A stretch of DNA of 64,000 nt from Temnothorax longispinosus (Eukaryota > Arthropoda > Insecta > Hymenoptera > Formicidae). The translations under genes were made by a program, and so were the position numbers. The notes under the pieces were generated by a model that saw only the letters and a list, made by a program, of their open reading frames with translations, made no database searches and was not told where the DNA came from. The DNA is taken from assembly GCF_030848805.1 (NCBI RefSeq), contig NC_092369.1, forward strand, positions 13,801,199 through 13,865,198, read 5' to 3'. Below, piece after piece: positions 11,922-23,052 of the stretch. Position 1 is the first letter of the stretch. Every line of letters begins with the position of its first letter.

Positions 11922-12406
11922 CCAGGCCGACAAGTTCCTTGAATAAAATCGAGCGATCTCTCACGAGAAACCGGTGATCTCTTCGACGTCATCTCGTTGC
12001 CGAAACAAATGAAGGGGACTGTTTTCTCGCGGCGGACGACGATCCGACATGTCGGCCGTGTCGGCGTCCGGCGACGGCGTGACGCGGACGCTAGCGCGCG
12101 CGCAGTGACGCACGGCCCGCACCCGCACGGCGAATACGGCAATTGTTGTCGCTTGTCGCTGCGAGCTGCGAGTCGCGAGAGTTTCGTGTTTCGTGGTTTC
12201 GCCGAGGCCGTCGCCGTGCGCCGTTCGTGTCACGCAGTTGTCGCAGTCACGTTAGCCAAATTTAGCGACTGTCACACTGTCACGGAGAGCGAGAGTGCTC
12301 ACGCGCGTCAACGAAAAGGGTGAGCTCTAGGGAACGCGAGTCAAGGATCGTGATCGTCGTCGTTGTCGGTTGTCGCGCCGCGTGGTCCCCTCGCAGACGG
12401 GGGACA
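11922..12406 (+). promoter_or_regulatory. Atg8 promoter and 5' leader, CpG-rich
   Basis: CpG-rich sequence between the foldback element and the Atg8 ATG. It probably contains the transcription start site and 5' UTR. No TATA box is obvious. Open frames on both strands are short and arginine-rich and are not supported. Confidence 0.5.
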
Positions 12407-14336
12407 ATGAAGTTCCAGTACAAGGAGGAGCACCCGTTCGAGAAGAGGAAGGCCGAGGGCGAGAAGATCCGACGGAAATACCCGGATCGAGTGCCCGTGA
12501 GTATCCTTCCCTCGTGCGTTCCGCTTTAAAAATCCCGGAGATGGTAGCTTACGCTTTCCGCTTTCCGCTTTCCCGAGGGACGCGGAAGGAGCGTTTCGCG
12601 GACGTGGCGAAACGTGGCCTCTCGCGAGGAACGCCCGCGCCGCGCGCCGTGGCTCGCCTCGCCTCGCCTCGGCGCGATCCCCTTCGGAGGATCTCAAGGT
12701 CGTCCTCGCATTCTGCGTCGCATATCGCATATCGCCTATCGCCCCCCGTTCGGACGAGGCGGCTTCTCTTCGGGAGACGCCTGTCTCTCTCTCTCCTTTT
12801 TGCGCACTTACACAGCGAAATCGCGCTGCTCCTCGCGTACGTCCTCCCCCGCGCGCGATATTGATCTGCTTCACGACGTGCACGCGACGTGGTTAAAGGT
12901 AAACAGCATCGCGTCGCTCGCGCGTCCCCGTGGTCCCATCGTCGACGTAGACTTCGGACACGAGGAAACGCTTCTAGAAGGTTCACGCTCTTTGTCGCGT
13001 TAAATAAGTAACGCGTCGCAACATCGTCGTCCTGCTAAATCGAGCCCAACGTTGTTTTCAAAGTTGCGTCGGATGTGTGTGTGTGTGTGAAGCGTGTGTA
13101 GTGTGTACCTTTGTCAAGCGTCGTTTTATCAAGTTACCAATTTATAATAAATGACAAATAAATCAGGAAGAACTCGTAGATCGATTATACTTTGCTACGC
13201 ACACGTACACGTATGTGTACTTTTAAATATATCTTACACACATACTTCGTTCGAAATATATTTCAGATTAAACGTTACGAGATAGGATCTTTCCACTGAT
13301 AGAACGTATAGTCATTTTTATCGTGAAAGGAAAAACACGTATCAAAGCATTCCACGTTCGTAGCGGCCGTACGTGGACGGAGTATAACACAGCAACGTCT
13401 CGTCCAAACATATGGATCTTACCTACTCTCCCTTCGCTTATTACGTACGTTCTGATATAATCTTCCGCGTAACGTCTTTTCTTATTAATCTTCCTTCAAC
13501 CTATATATTAAAACGCAACGTTATTCCTAATGGATCTCGCGCGACTTCCACGGTCGTACGCGTGATTGTTAGAAAGAAAGAATACGCGTGTTTATCTTCG
13601 CTGCGCATGACGCAGCGATCACATGACGGCAGTTTCAGCAGTGAACGTACCTCCCGTTCCGCGATGCACACGCGTTCACCAGGTTCACCAGATCCACGCA
13701 CAGGACTCGCGCCTGAGTCCTGTTATTCAACAGTTGGACGCGTTTCAAAGTCTCTCTCACGCACGGTATTAACTGCAGCGAGCCAGAGACGTAAGCCTTG
13801 TTTAATATTTTGTTGTTAGGCTTATTGTTAGCATAGGCTGAACGTCACGTTTCCACGTCCGCGAACACGGCCCTTAACGCAAAGCTGCGGAGCGTGCGTT
13901 ATTTCGGTGTGTTGCGGCGACTAATTAAGACACTTTCCTATTGTTGTCAACTAATATTACATGAATGTTGTAGGTAATAGTCGAGAAGGCGCCTAAAGCC
14001 AAAATCAGTGACCTGGACAAGCAAAAGTACTTGGTACCCTCTGATTTGACCGTTGGCCAGTTTTACTTTTTAATTCGTAAGAGGATTCATTTACGTCCCG
14101 AGGATGCCCTATTCTTCTTCGTCAACAACATCATTCCTCCGACAAGCGCCACCATGGGCTCTCTTTATGCGGTACGTAGTATGAATATTATTACGGACGT
14201 ATGTAACGAGTGAGATGCTTCGCGTTTGACGTTTTGTCGACCGCTCTAATCTCGTCAAACGTTTCAACAGGAACATCACGAAGAGGACTTCTTCCTTTAT
14301 ATAGCGTATAGCGATGAGAACGTATACGGTCACTAA
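12407..14336 (+). CDS. Atg8: Autophagy-related ubiquitin-like protein Atg8 (GABARAP type)
   Basis: Ubiquitin-like modifier that is conjugated to phosphatidylethanolamine on autophagosome membranes and recruits cargo receptors with LIR motifs. Exons are 12407-12496 (30 codons), 13974-14171 (66 codons) and 14271-14336 (21 codons plus stop), all in phase 0, giving 117 aa, the usual GABARAP length. The N-terminus MKFQYKEEHPFEKRKAEGEK and the core block LVPSDLTVGQFYFLIRKRI are diagnostic. Tyr49 and Leu50 of the LIR-docking site are present. Gly116 is followed by a single residue, His117, so Atg4 would remove one amino acid to expose the glycine; the last residue varies among species. Intron 1 is 1.48 kb and CpG-rich at its start. 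The stop lies 11 nt before another ORF (14348). The short form and the KFQYKEEHPFEKRK start fit the GABARAP branch rather than LC3. Confidence 0.98.
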
Positions 14337-14347
14337 ACCCCAGCAGG

Positions 14348-14611
14348 ATGAGCAAACCACCAAAACGACAAGGGCGTCAGCAACAAAAATCATCTACCAA
14401 CGTAGTCCTCATAGACGCTTTCGAAAAACCGAGCATACCAAATTACAACTATCGATATACTTTGTGTGAACGTTTATGTCTCGATACTGCACACTTGCTT
14501 CTTTCAAAAACAAACTACACAGCTATATCTTTGGATGATAAAAAAAAAATGCTTGTCGATTCCATTCTTTCTTTGCCACCTGAGAGGACTTTAGTTTACC
14601 GTATGATGTAA
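14348..14611 (+). CDS. 87-aa ORF immediately downstream of Atg8, function unknown
   Basis: ATG at 14348 to TAA at 14611, 87 aa, starting MSKPPKRQGRQQQ and ending ERTLVYRMM. The gap from the Atg8 stop is only 11 nt, with no room for a promoter or splice signal, so the ORF lies in the Atg8 3' UTR or last exon. Composition is balanced: a basic Gln/Lys-rich N-terminus, then a segment with Leu, Cys and Tyr (CERLCLDTAHLLLS) that could form helices. It is not low-complexity and does not overlap other long frames. I do not recognise a family. If translated it would need reinitiation, an internal ribosome entry, or a separate transcript starting inside Atg8. A poly(A) signal follows at 14675. It could also be a chance ORF in 3' UTR sequence. 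Confidence 0.45.
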   Translation: MSKPPKRQGRQQQKSSTNVVLIDAFEKPSIPNYNYRYTLCERLCLDTAHLLLSKTNYTAISLDDKKKMLVDSILSLPPERTLVYRMM

Positions 14612-14674
14612 GACCAACTAAATTGTGCAGACGTATGTGATCATGTAATGTCTAGCCTGGCCACTCAAAAAAAA

Positions 14675-14680
14675 AATAAA
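14675..14680 (+). promoter_or_regulatory. Polyadenylation signal for Atg8 / downstream ORF
   Basis: AATAAA after an A-rich stretch, 64 nt beyond the stop of the 87-codon ORF. A second AATAAA occurs at 14987-14992. Neither lies between the Atg8 stop and the downstream ORF, so mature Atg8 mRNA should include that ORF. Confidence 0.6.
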
Positions 14681-15207
14681 GAAACAAAAGAGAAAAAAAA
14701 TCCCCCAAAAAGTATTTGTATTGCCAAATATCGCTAATATTCTCACAACGTACGTTTCACTGCACATTTATAATCATGTTTCCCGAGAATAGTAACTATC
14801 GTATCATTATAAATTCCAAGTGTGGTATAGACGACAGAATTCTATACGTGATATCATTTTCAACACCATAGATTAATGTTGTATTATACATAATTTTGAC
14901 GTTATTTACGTAATGAAAGGACGAAGAGAACGTGTTGGATATGCGAGCGAGACAACGTTTCTGTAATATCTTGAAAATGTAAGGCCAATAAAAAAAAATT
15001 TTAAAACGACGAGAACACGGCTAAGTATTTTCTGTATTCTTTTGTTCTTAAATATTATTTTCCTCTTGGTTTAATGTTAGCTCCTTTTAATAGAATCCGC
15101 TTGATCCAGTTGTTGACAAGTCGTGACGTTGCTATCAATACTTGTCGCAGACTTGTTTTGCCCGCGTACATCCTAAATTTTTTATTTGTTTGTCCCGAGC
15201 ACGCTCA

Positions 15208-17766
15208 ATGTATGCGAACGAAGACAGTAGTCAAACTCCTTTCTATCGACCAAGTAGCAGCTTGAATACCATGGAACCGGCGAGTTTCGAGAAAAATGAT
15301 ACAAACGTCAACGTTACTGTTGATAGATATATTAGTCCATTGTATAATCTTTCGCAAGAAGATAGCAGCTGGATCGTCACGAGCTCCTTTATGATTCTTA
15401 CAATGCAAACAGGTAAAATACGAAGACGAATATCTTTCCCGAAAAATGTGACGTCGTCTCTCTTTCCGTAACTGTTTAAGATATATAAACTATTACTATA
15501 TTTTATTCTTCTGCACGCGAGTACGTTACGTCTCTTATAAACTCCATAGGTTTCGGAATGTTGGAGTCCGGCTGTGTATCTGTGAAAAATGAAGTCAATA
15601 TCATGATGAAGAATGTGGTCGATATATCTCTCGGCGGTCTGACTTACTGGATGTTTGGATTCGGATTTAGCTTTGGCATGAGTGAGCCCAACAACCCTCT
15701 AATCGGTATCGGAGGTCTATTCGTAGATCCTTCCGTCGGCGACGAATATATGGGTGGTATTTGCGCCGCATTTTTATTTCAATTGAGCTTCGCCACCACT
15801 TCTACGACCATCGTTAGCGGTGCTATGGCAGAACGGTATATATTTATCTTCGCTAATGCGATATATCGGGGATGTAAGTCACGCGTCACACGTTTGACAC
15901 GTTTGCATTTCTAGATGTAACTTCAAGGCGTATTGCGTCTTCTCGTTTCTGAATACTATCGTGTACTGCTTGCCAGCCGGATGGGTGTGGGGTGATCACG
16001 GTTTCCTGAACCGCATGGGGGTCGTTGATATTGCTGGCTCAGGCCCGGTGCATCTTGTCGGCGGTATTTCAGGTAGTCATGGGTAGTCAGAGTCAGAGAT
16101 ATACAAGTGTGTAATTAATCATTGCCAGATGATCAACGATAAACTGATAAATATTTCACGCGATAAACGCATTACGTTGCCTGTTTATTTATACAGCTCT
16201 AGCTTGCGCTATCATGCTCGGTCCCAGAATAGGCAGATACGACAACGGCATCGATCCCCTACCGCTCGGATGCCCAGTCAATGCTATTATGGGGCTGTTC
16301 GTGTTGTGGTAAAGCACGCGTAGCGTATCGCGCGACGTAAGTTACAGCAATAAGTTACAGAATAGAAAAAAGGGAATATTAATTGTAGGTGGGGCTGGTT
16401 AGCATTCAACAGTGGTAGTACTTATGGGGTAACTGGTGCTCAGTGGCAGTACGCCGCTCGAGCGGCTGTTGCCACGATGATAGCCAGTATGGGGGGTGGT
16501 CTGGTCGGTTTGGGATTCAGCTTGACCAATCCGAACGGAATTGATATCCTTAGCCAGATAAACGGTGTTCTTGGGGCACTGGTGGCAGTTACCGGTACGT
16601 GCTTAATTAAAATATAGTAAAGACTGAAATACTGATGAACCGCGCCGCGTCTCAAGCGTTAATGTTGCGGGTGTTTAGGTGGGTGTTTCCTCTATAAAGG
16701 CTGGGAAGCGATGATAGTCGGGATGGTAGGTGGTTTTATCACGTGTATCGTAATGCCAGTGTTAGACAAAATTCACATAGACGATCCTGTTGGAGCAGCC
16801 GCCACTCACGGTGCGTTTATGTTAATTCCATTGACATGTCCAATTTTTACAAGTTTCTTTCACTCTCTTCATCGCGATAATATAAACACTCGCGCATTTC
16901 TTTTAAATATAGGCGCAAGTGGTATCTGGGGAGTTATCGCGATCGGTTTATTTGCTGATAATCCAATTCCGCTTGATACCACAAATGGAAGGAAGGGCTT
17001 GTTCAAAGGTTCGTACAATATGATTTCGCGTATTTTTCTCATTCCGCGTCACATGCATGAATTCTTTCTCGTAGGAGGCGGCTGGTATCTATTAGGAGTA
17101 CAAAGCTTATCTGTACTTTGTTTAGGGGTTTGGAGTTTTGTCAGCTCTATCGTATTGCTATGGGTATTATGACTTTGTTCTAAAAAAAAAAAAAAGTATA
17201 TATAAATAATACTTGTAATACATGAGATGCAAGTAATACCTGTCTTTTTCGTAGATAATAAATAAAATAATACCAATTAGAATGTCAGTTTATGAAGAAG
17301 TACTCGGAGCAGATCTCGTAGAGCATAGAATACGTCATTCACAGGTACGACGTTCCTTAATAACTTAATTTTTTAAGCAGTTTGAACTTTTAACACGCTG
17401 TCTAACTTATGTGAGTGCTTGCTGCAGATAGGTGTGAGTCGTGCCATGTCAGCGCTTCGACCGTTTAGTATGGAGAAGCAACTAAGGAACGTACCTCCCA
17501 TAGGCATGAATCCTGGTAAGACAGAAAACCTGTTCCCTTGTTTGTGATGTAAACCTGTGCCGAAATGTATAATAACGCGCACTTTTGATACAGGTCATGA
17601 GTTATTTCTTGTTCAGCATAGAAAAAAGAAATTGGCAAATTTTTCAAAGTCTGAGAAACGTCACGTGTCAAAGAAGCTGGTGACGAAAAATTCCCAGATC
17701 AGGACGATTGCGGACTCTTCCGCGCTAACCGCGGAAGCGAAACCGCAGTTTGCGTGGATAGATTAG
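15208..17766 (+). CDS. Amt: Ammonium transporter (Amt/MEP/Rh family), 11 exons
   Basis: Plasma-membrane channel-like transporter for ammonium/ammonia. Exons are 15208-15412, 15550-15835, 15915-16072, 16197-16308, 16389-16594, 16679-16810, 16913-17008, 17075-17163, 17255-17344, 17428-17515 and 17594-17766; the total is 544 aa in one open frame. Amt signatures are clear: YWMFGFGFSFG, a DIAGSGPVHLVGG block with the first pore histidine (His210), GAQWQYAARA, DDPVGAAATHG with the second pore histidine (His366), GIWGVIAIGLF, and the exit block NKIIPIRMS. Roughly 11 hydrophobic membrane segments are present. The cytosolic C-terminal tail is Lys-rich. ATG 15208 is the first in-frame Met after a stop; a second in-frame ATG at 15271 would give 523 aa and cannot be excluded. 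All introns are GT-AG. It converges with Orc4. Confidence 0.96.
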
Positions 17767-17927
17767 ATTTAAAAAACGAATACACAGACTTATATCGGTA
17801 CTTGGTGTCAGAGATGTGAATTTATTACAAATGTATAAACATGGACACGTGCACATTCTAATGTTGTCGTATTCTAATACGCCCAACCAATGTGTGTGTG
17901 TGTGCGCGAGAGGGGCACACATTTCTT

Positions 17928-17933
17928 AATAAA
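17928..17933 (+). promoter_or_regulatory. Amt polyadenylation signal
   Basis: AATAAA about 160 nt after the Amt stop codon, following a GT-rich run that may be part of the 3' UTR. Confidence 0.55.
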
Positions 17934-18822
17934 TACTTAAATTTTTACGCATTCATACCTATAAATATTGATCGCTGACACACATGCACGCACACACACG
18001 ACACAGAGATAAATCGATAAATGAACATGATAAATGGATCACAGACAAACTGAATTTTAACACGATGCTTAGCCAGTGGCACAAATATGGTTTCAATCGA
18101 ATAAATTAGTTACGCGTCCATGACACACGATAAGATAATGCTTGTTATTATAGGAAATAAAATATTTCGATAAATATCTTCCTTATTATCTTTCATATAT
18201 CAAAGATGTGTATACCAGATGTTCTACTTCTGGTTTTTGTATATTGGCAGGAACTGTTCCTGGAGACCATATTAAGTATATATTCACAAAATACCATTCT
18301 CCCTTTGCCTTTGCCTTTCAGATATTGTACTGATACATATTGAGAATATTTACACGTTCATTGTATTTTCGTGATATTTCTTTCGATTTTCTATTCTAAA
18401 AATGCTTGATACTTAATAACTAAATTTAGAAAATCGAACTGGATACATGTATGAATAGTAATATTCTAGAGATGCAAGACTAGAGTATCACACGTCTTTT
18501 GGAGGGCATAATATGTAGACGAAATGTCGCGTATCTTTGTAATTTTCTTCGTATAATACTTGATTTCTATGGCGATCATTAATTGATAGTATGGAGATGA
18601 GCTTAATAATTATATTCAACATATAAAAATGTATCTAAAAGATTAGCACACTATCGATTCCTACATTATTTCAAATGCATTCCTTCTATAAGAGCGATAT
18701 AAATATCTATGTCTAAATTTATCCTATAAATACGACGCTACGTGAAGGGGAAACTTATTAATTACGTGTAACGTGTACGTTTATGGAACACAATAGGTTG
18801 AGTACTTGAAACTATATCGTTA
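17934..18822. other. Intergenic between convergent Amt and Orc4
   Basis: AT-rich sequence of about 0.9 kb that should hold the 3' ends of both convergent genes. No coding exon or repeat structure is apparent. Confidence 0.6.
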
Positions 18823-20509
18823 TTATATACTGCTTGACGCCCACTGAGACACTTCTGTAGGAAGACCAGGATACGTCTTCACAGCCTCAATAACTTGCTG
18901 CGATGTTAATGTAAATTTGTAATATTGATATTCTTTTTCAAACTTTGTATTCGTATTTCCAACTGGCAGCAAGATCTCCAAGTTCTATAGAATATATATA
19001 ATATATATGTATTATCCATCTTTTCTTTATTCGAGAACCTAATTCGAGAAAAATAATTTCAATATAGAAGCATTTCTTACCTTGATGTGCTCAAAAGCTT
19101 TCATGATAACCGGTCTCTGGACAGATTGTACAGAGGACGTCTGATTCACAAACTTCATGTAGCGATTGTATATCGCCTCGAACGTCAATGGTTCACCATC
19201 ATAAATCTCCGTTTCATGTTTCATCGCTATTATCTGAGTGATAATATTGAGATATAGATATTTCTTTCACTACCAAATAAAATTAGAAAGTCAAAAACGT
19301 ACCAGACACATCTCTAAAATGGATAATCCTTCGAGCATCAACAACTTGTCATCCTCCGAAAAGATTTTACTCGCTTCCACAAAATCATTCACTTCCACGT
19401 TCTGATGCTTCTCTGATAACGTCGAGACAGCTACCGCGAGAAACGTTCTAAAGCTCCTCTCGCTCACATCGATATGATACATTCTCTTGAGTAAATTCAC
19501 CATCGTAACATTGGCAGTCAAACTCTTGATATAGTCGTTCCACATAGAACCGAATTGCGGATCTATTGTACAGTCATCATATTGCTGCTCCACTTTATTT
19601 ACATTCTCATCGTCAGGCAAGCTGAGGAGGTTCCGAAAGAGTTCCAGACGATCGTCAAACGCGGACATTGGTTGTTCCGAGGACGACGTATCGCCGGGAA
19701 ATAAAAATATCTGGCGATGCGAGAATCTCGACTTGACTCTCTTCTCCAGCAGCTCCATGACGTCTAATCTACAGCTTATCCCTAGTACACATATCGGAAC
19801 CTACAAACGTGAAAGAAAATTATTACACTTTTCTTTATCTCGATACGATACGATTTAAACATTTACCTGTGCAGATTGAGCAACGTCAAACAGATTATAT
19901 AACAATGTCTGATTGTGATGTCCGCAAAACAGATCGAACTCATCGAGCACGAAGATGACTGGCTTGGAGCGGTTTTTATCGCCAGATTTCAAGCAATCTA
20001 AGAGGAAGCTTAGATTTTCTGCAAACGTACCGAAAACCTTATCGCCGACCACGTTTTCTAATTGCATCTGACGAGTTAGATCTTTGAGCGCTAAACGATC
20101 GTCAGTATGTACTAGCCCATTAAGGTTCACTATTAGCGCATTATCCTTAAAACTTTTTAAAGCAGACAACTCCTTTAAAACGCTATTAACAAGCTGAAAC
20201 ATAAATAAGTCCTTATCAGTACCTACAATACAGAGTACAATACACAATACAATACAATATATTTTGTATGATATCATAAAGGATACGTTATACCGTTGTT
20301 TTGCCGCTGCCTCTAGGTCCAACCAACAAGACGGACGTGCTCTCGCCTACTTCAACGGTACGTTTCACTAAATCCAGCACGTTTAGCCGCTCGTTAACGT
20401 GATGCCTGAACTTTGTTTCGGGACACATTATTTTACGCTTCAAGTACTTTCGCGTGAGCAGTATCATATTGTCTTGGAAGTCGATTGCCATATTTTTCTT
20501 CTTGCTCAT
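18823..20509 (-). CDS. Orc4: Origin recognition complex subunit 4
   Basis: AAA+ subunit of the origin recognition complex, which binds chromatin and loads MCM helicase at replication origins. On the minus strand the exons are 20509-20294, 20193-19867, 19800-19303, 19233-19081 and 18984-18823, all in phase 0; total 451 aa, close to the 436 aa of human ORC4. A Walker A motif GPRGSGKTT lies at residues 64-72, ending exactly at the first splice junction. The Walker B motif VIFVLDEFDLFC has Asp156 and Glu157. The sequence VPICVLGISCRLDVMELLEKR follows in the sensor region, then the C-terminal winged-helix region with CLIIAMKHETEIYDGEPLTF, and the protein ends LPTEVSQWASSSI. The start is the first ATG upstream of the conserved sequence. 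It is divergent from the RNF113 gene. Confidence 0.97.
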
Positions 20510-21006
20510 CGTGTTCTTGTTCTTACTGATGGTCTTTAACAGTCTTGAACTACTTGTCTTGACAAAACACGTGGAAGACCTGCACGCGATGGAGAATTTA
20601 TTTTTAAGATACTTAAAGATACTCGCTCTTAGTCTAAACTAACGTTCTAAATTCTAAACTAAGCAAAATGTTTAAAAATACAGCGCGTATAATCAGAAAA
20701 CATAACCCGATCGTCTCGAATGGAATTCGACGACACTAAAAACACATCTTTTGCGTCAACTTACGCGAGTCGTCGAGCCTTGAATATATTCGGTCGATGA
20801 CGTCGGCCACGTATTTTGACGCGATGAATAACGCGGGACGAACAGCGGAGAAAAGTGGAGAGGAGACAACCCGGCCGCGGGCAAGAGAGTCGAAAGGGTC
20901 GGAGGGGAGGGTCGATGTTTACGTGCGTCGTGGCCGTCGCCGCCGTCGTGCGTCCCGTCTCCCGTGCCCGTGCGCCTGCCTACCAGTATTTACGCTTTAA
21001 ACAAAC
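20510..21006. promoter_or_regulatory. Shared Orc4 / RNF113 divergent promoter region
   Basis: Only 497 bp separate the start codons of two divergently transcribed housekeeping genes. The half nearer RNF113 is CpG-rich (about 20760-21000). A bidirectional promoter is inferred from spacing; no specific factor site was identified. Confidence 0.6.
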
Positions 21007-22710
21007 ATGGACGACGCGATTCAGGAGCCGGAGCGGAAAAACTGCACTTTTCTATTTAAAAGACGCAAAATCCGCAGTAATGCCACGAGAAAGCGGAAAG
21101 AAGCAGACGGCAGCGATGGTGAGTCCTCGTTAATAAACGTTAATTTAAGTGCACGTTACCTGGACATCGCATTTACTTGTCGGATAAGTCTAGTCTAGCC
21201 TGACTCAAGTTTTAGGTTATGTGTAAAAAGACGTCGTGTAGATAAACGTTTGTATTACGTCCTACGTAGATAGCAGCGAGGATGAGACTACGGTGATTAA
21301 GAAGGACAAGAAGCAGGATGATCACAATCCCATGATACAAAGCGTGAGTATTTATCGCACCGCGATGGAGACGCGTAACCTCTCCCCTCTTGGGCCATTT
21401 AACGTGCGCATTAAAGTACCAGCAACTCCGTACTTGATTGAATTCCGTATAAGATAACGTTGTGCGATATTATAAAAGTTCAGCTTGTGTGATCCCTGTT
21501 TTCTAGACAAACGTGAAAAGGCATCAGGAGAAGACCAGTTGCGACGTCGATGATAGCAGCGAGGATGATAGCAGAGTAACTGTGTTGTATAAAAGCAACA
21601 GAACGGCTCTACCGGCCGGCCCGAGTGACCAAGGAGCGACGGCTATTCTTGAGACGGAAACGGAGAAAGACAGGGATGCGCAGGCACTGTTTGAGAAAGC
21701 TCAGAAAATAAACGAGGTATATTTTGAGCAAACACGTCGCCAAGTACATTGATCGAGTTTGAACGTGACTTATTTATGTCTATTTCTATCAACGCAGATT
21801 AATTTTAATCTCGGTTTAACTTACCTTTCATTCTTTTCTAGTTCTAGTTAGAAAGTAAGTTAAACCGAGATTAAAGTTAATCTGCATTGGTAGAAATGGA
21901 CTTTGGAAAGGTAAAGGGTAATGACACCTCTCTCTATCTTGATTTTCAGGAATTAAAGGGGAAGGATGATGATAAGATTTATAGGGGCTTGAACAATTAC
22001 ACGCAGTACTATAAAAAGAGAGATACCGCAGCTGGAAATGCGTCCAGCGGTATGGTGCGCAAGGGACCAATTCGAGCACCGTCTAATCTTAGAGCAACGG
22101 TGAGATGGGACTATCAACCTGACATATGCAAGGATTACAAAGAGACTGGCTTCTGTGGTTTCGGAGGCATGTGCCATCATTTTAATTAGTCTTTCCAAAT
22201 AAATGTACCACGTTTTAATTGGTATTAATACAAATCCTTTTTCTGTTGCACAGATAGCTGTAAGTTCTTACACGATCGGTCGGATTACAAATTGGGATGG
22301 CAATTGGAAAGAGAAGCCGCTACCGGCGAATATAACAACAGTGGGGACGAAGATGATAAAAAGTACGAGATTGACAGCGATGAGGACAACTTGCCGTTTA
22401 AATGTTTTATTTGCAGAAACAGTTTCACAGATCCTGTTGTTACCAAGTATGATTATATTTAAGTATATTCAATCGCTAACTTTTTCTCAACGTTTTTAAT
22501 GTCTTTGATGACTAAACCGCTATTTTTTTTAGATGCAAGCATTACTTTTGTGAAAAATGTGCTTTGGAGCAGTATAGGAAAAGTACACGATGTTATATCT
22601 GCAATACCCAGACCAACGGCACCTTTAATCCAGCAAAGGAACTTATTGCGCGAACTAAAATGGAAGACAAGGCAGCGACTGCAGCAAGCGAGGACTCCGA
22701 TGAAGATTAA
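21007..22710 (+). CDS. mdlc: RNF113A / Cwc24-like CCCH and RING zinc-finger protein
   Basis: Nuclear spliceosome-associated protein with a predicted ubiquitin-ligase RING; it corresponds to human RNF113A, yeast Cwc24 and Drosophila midlife crisis. Exons are 21007-21118, 21270-21343, 21507-21716, 21950-22166, 22254-22446 and 22533-22710; total 327 aa (human 343). The N-terminal half is acidic and basic, with two similar SSED segments. The CCCH finger has Cys192, Cys201, Cys207 and His211 (C-X8-C-X5-C-X3-H). The RING at residues 255-292 has all eight ligands (C255, C258, C270, H272, C275, C278, C289, C292). Intron 4 must start with GC rather than GT (22167), because only that junction restores the FCGFGDSCKFLH sequence of the CCCH finger. 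Intron 3 carries a small inverted-repeat element. The TAA stop overlaps a possible AATAAA. Confidence 0.96.
21780..21900. mobile_element. Small inverted-repeat element (copy 1) in an RNF113 intron
   Basis: Terminal inverted repeats of about 45 bp contain GCAGATTAA and TAATCTCGGTTTAACTTAC, separated by a short A/T-rich centre. The ends pair TCTATTTCTATCAACGCAG with CTGCATTGGTAGAAATGGA. A second copy lies at 38021-38150. It has no coding capacity and is best described as a MITE-like element. Confidence 0.75.
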
Positions 22711-22714
22711 TAAA
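22709..22714 (+). promoter_or_regulatory. AATAAA overlapping the RNF113 stop codon
   Basis: The stop TAA and the hexamer share two bases (TAATAAA). A further AATAAA at 22972-22977 is a more conventional alternative about 260 nt downstream. Confidence 0.4.
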
Positions 22715-23001
22715 ATTTTTTACAAACGTACTTCTGTTTCTACAATCTTGTAACAAATAATTGAAATAATATTATAATATGAAGAATTTTAACGAACTAT
22801 GGATATTGATATATAGACCGTTTTAAAAAATCATTGATACAATATATTTATGGATTTTCTAGGATTTATGGTGAGTAAATGATCCTACAATTCTCCGAAT
22901 CGTATTTTTCTGAACGCTCCATCGAACGGTAGAAACTTTTTTTTAGGCATCTTATATGAATACTGCAGGTTAATAAAGATATGTACATACATACGTATAT
23001 A

Positions 23002-23052
<51 letters not shown>

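Noticed and set aside
12341..13003. Overlapping ORFs of 129-180 codons around Atg8 exon 1 and its intron
   Set aside because: They overlap the certain Atg8 first exon in other frames and are Arg-rich.
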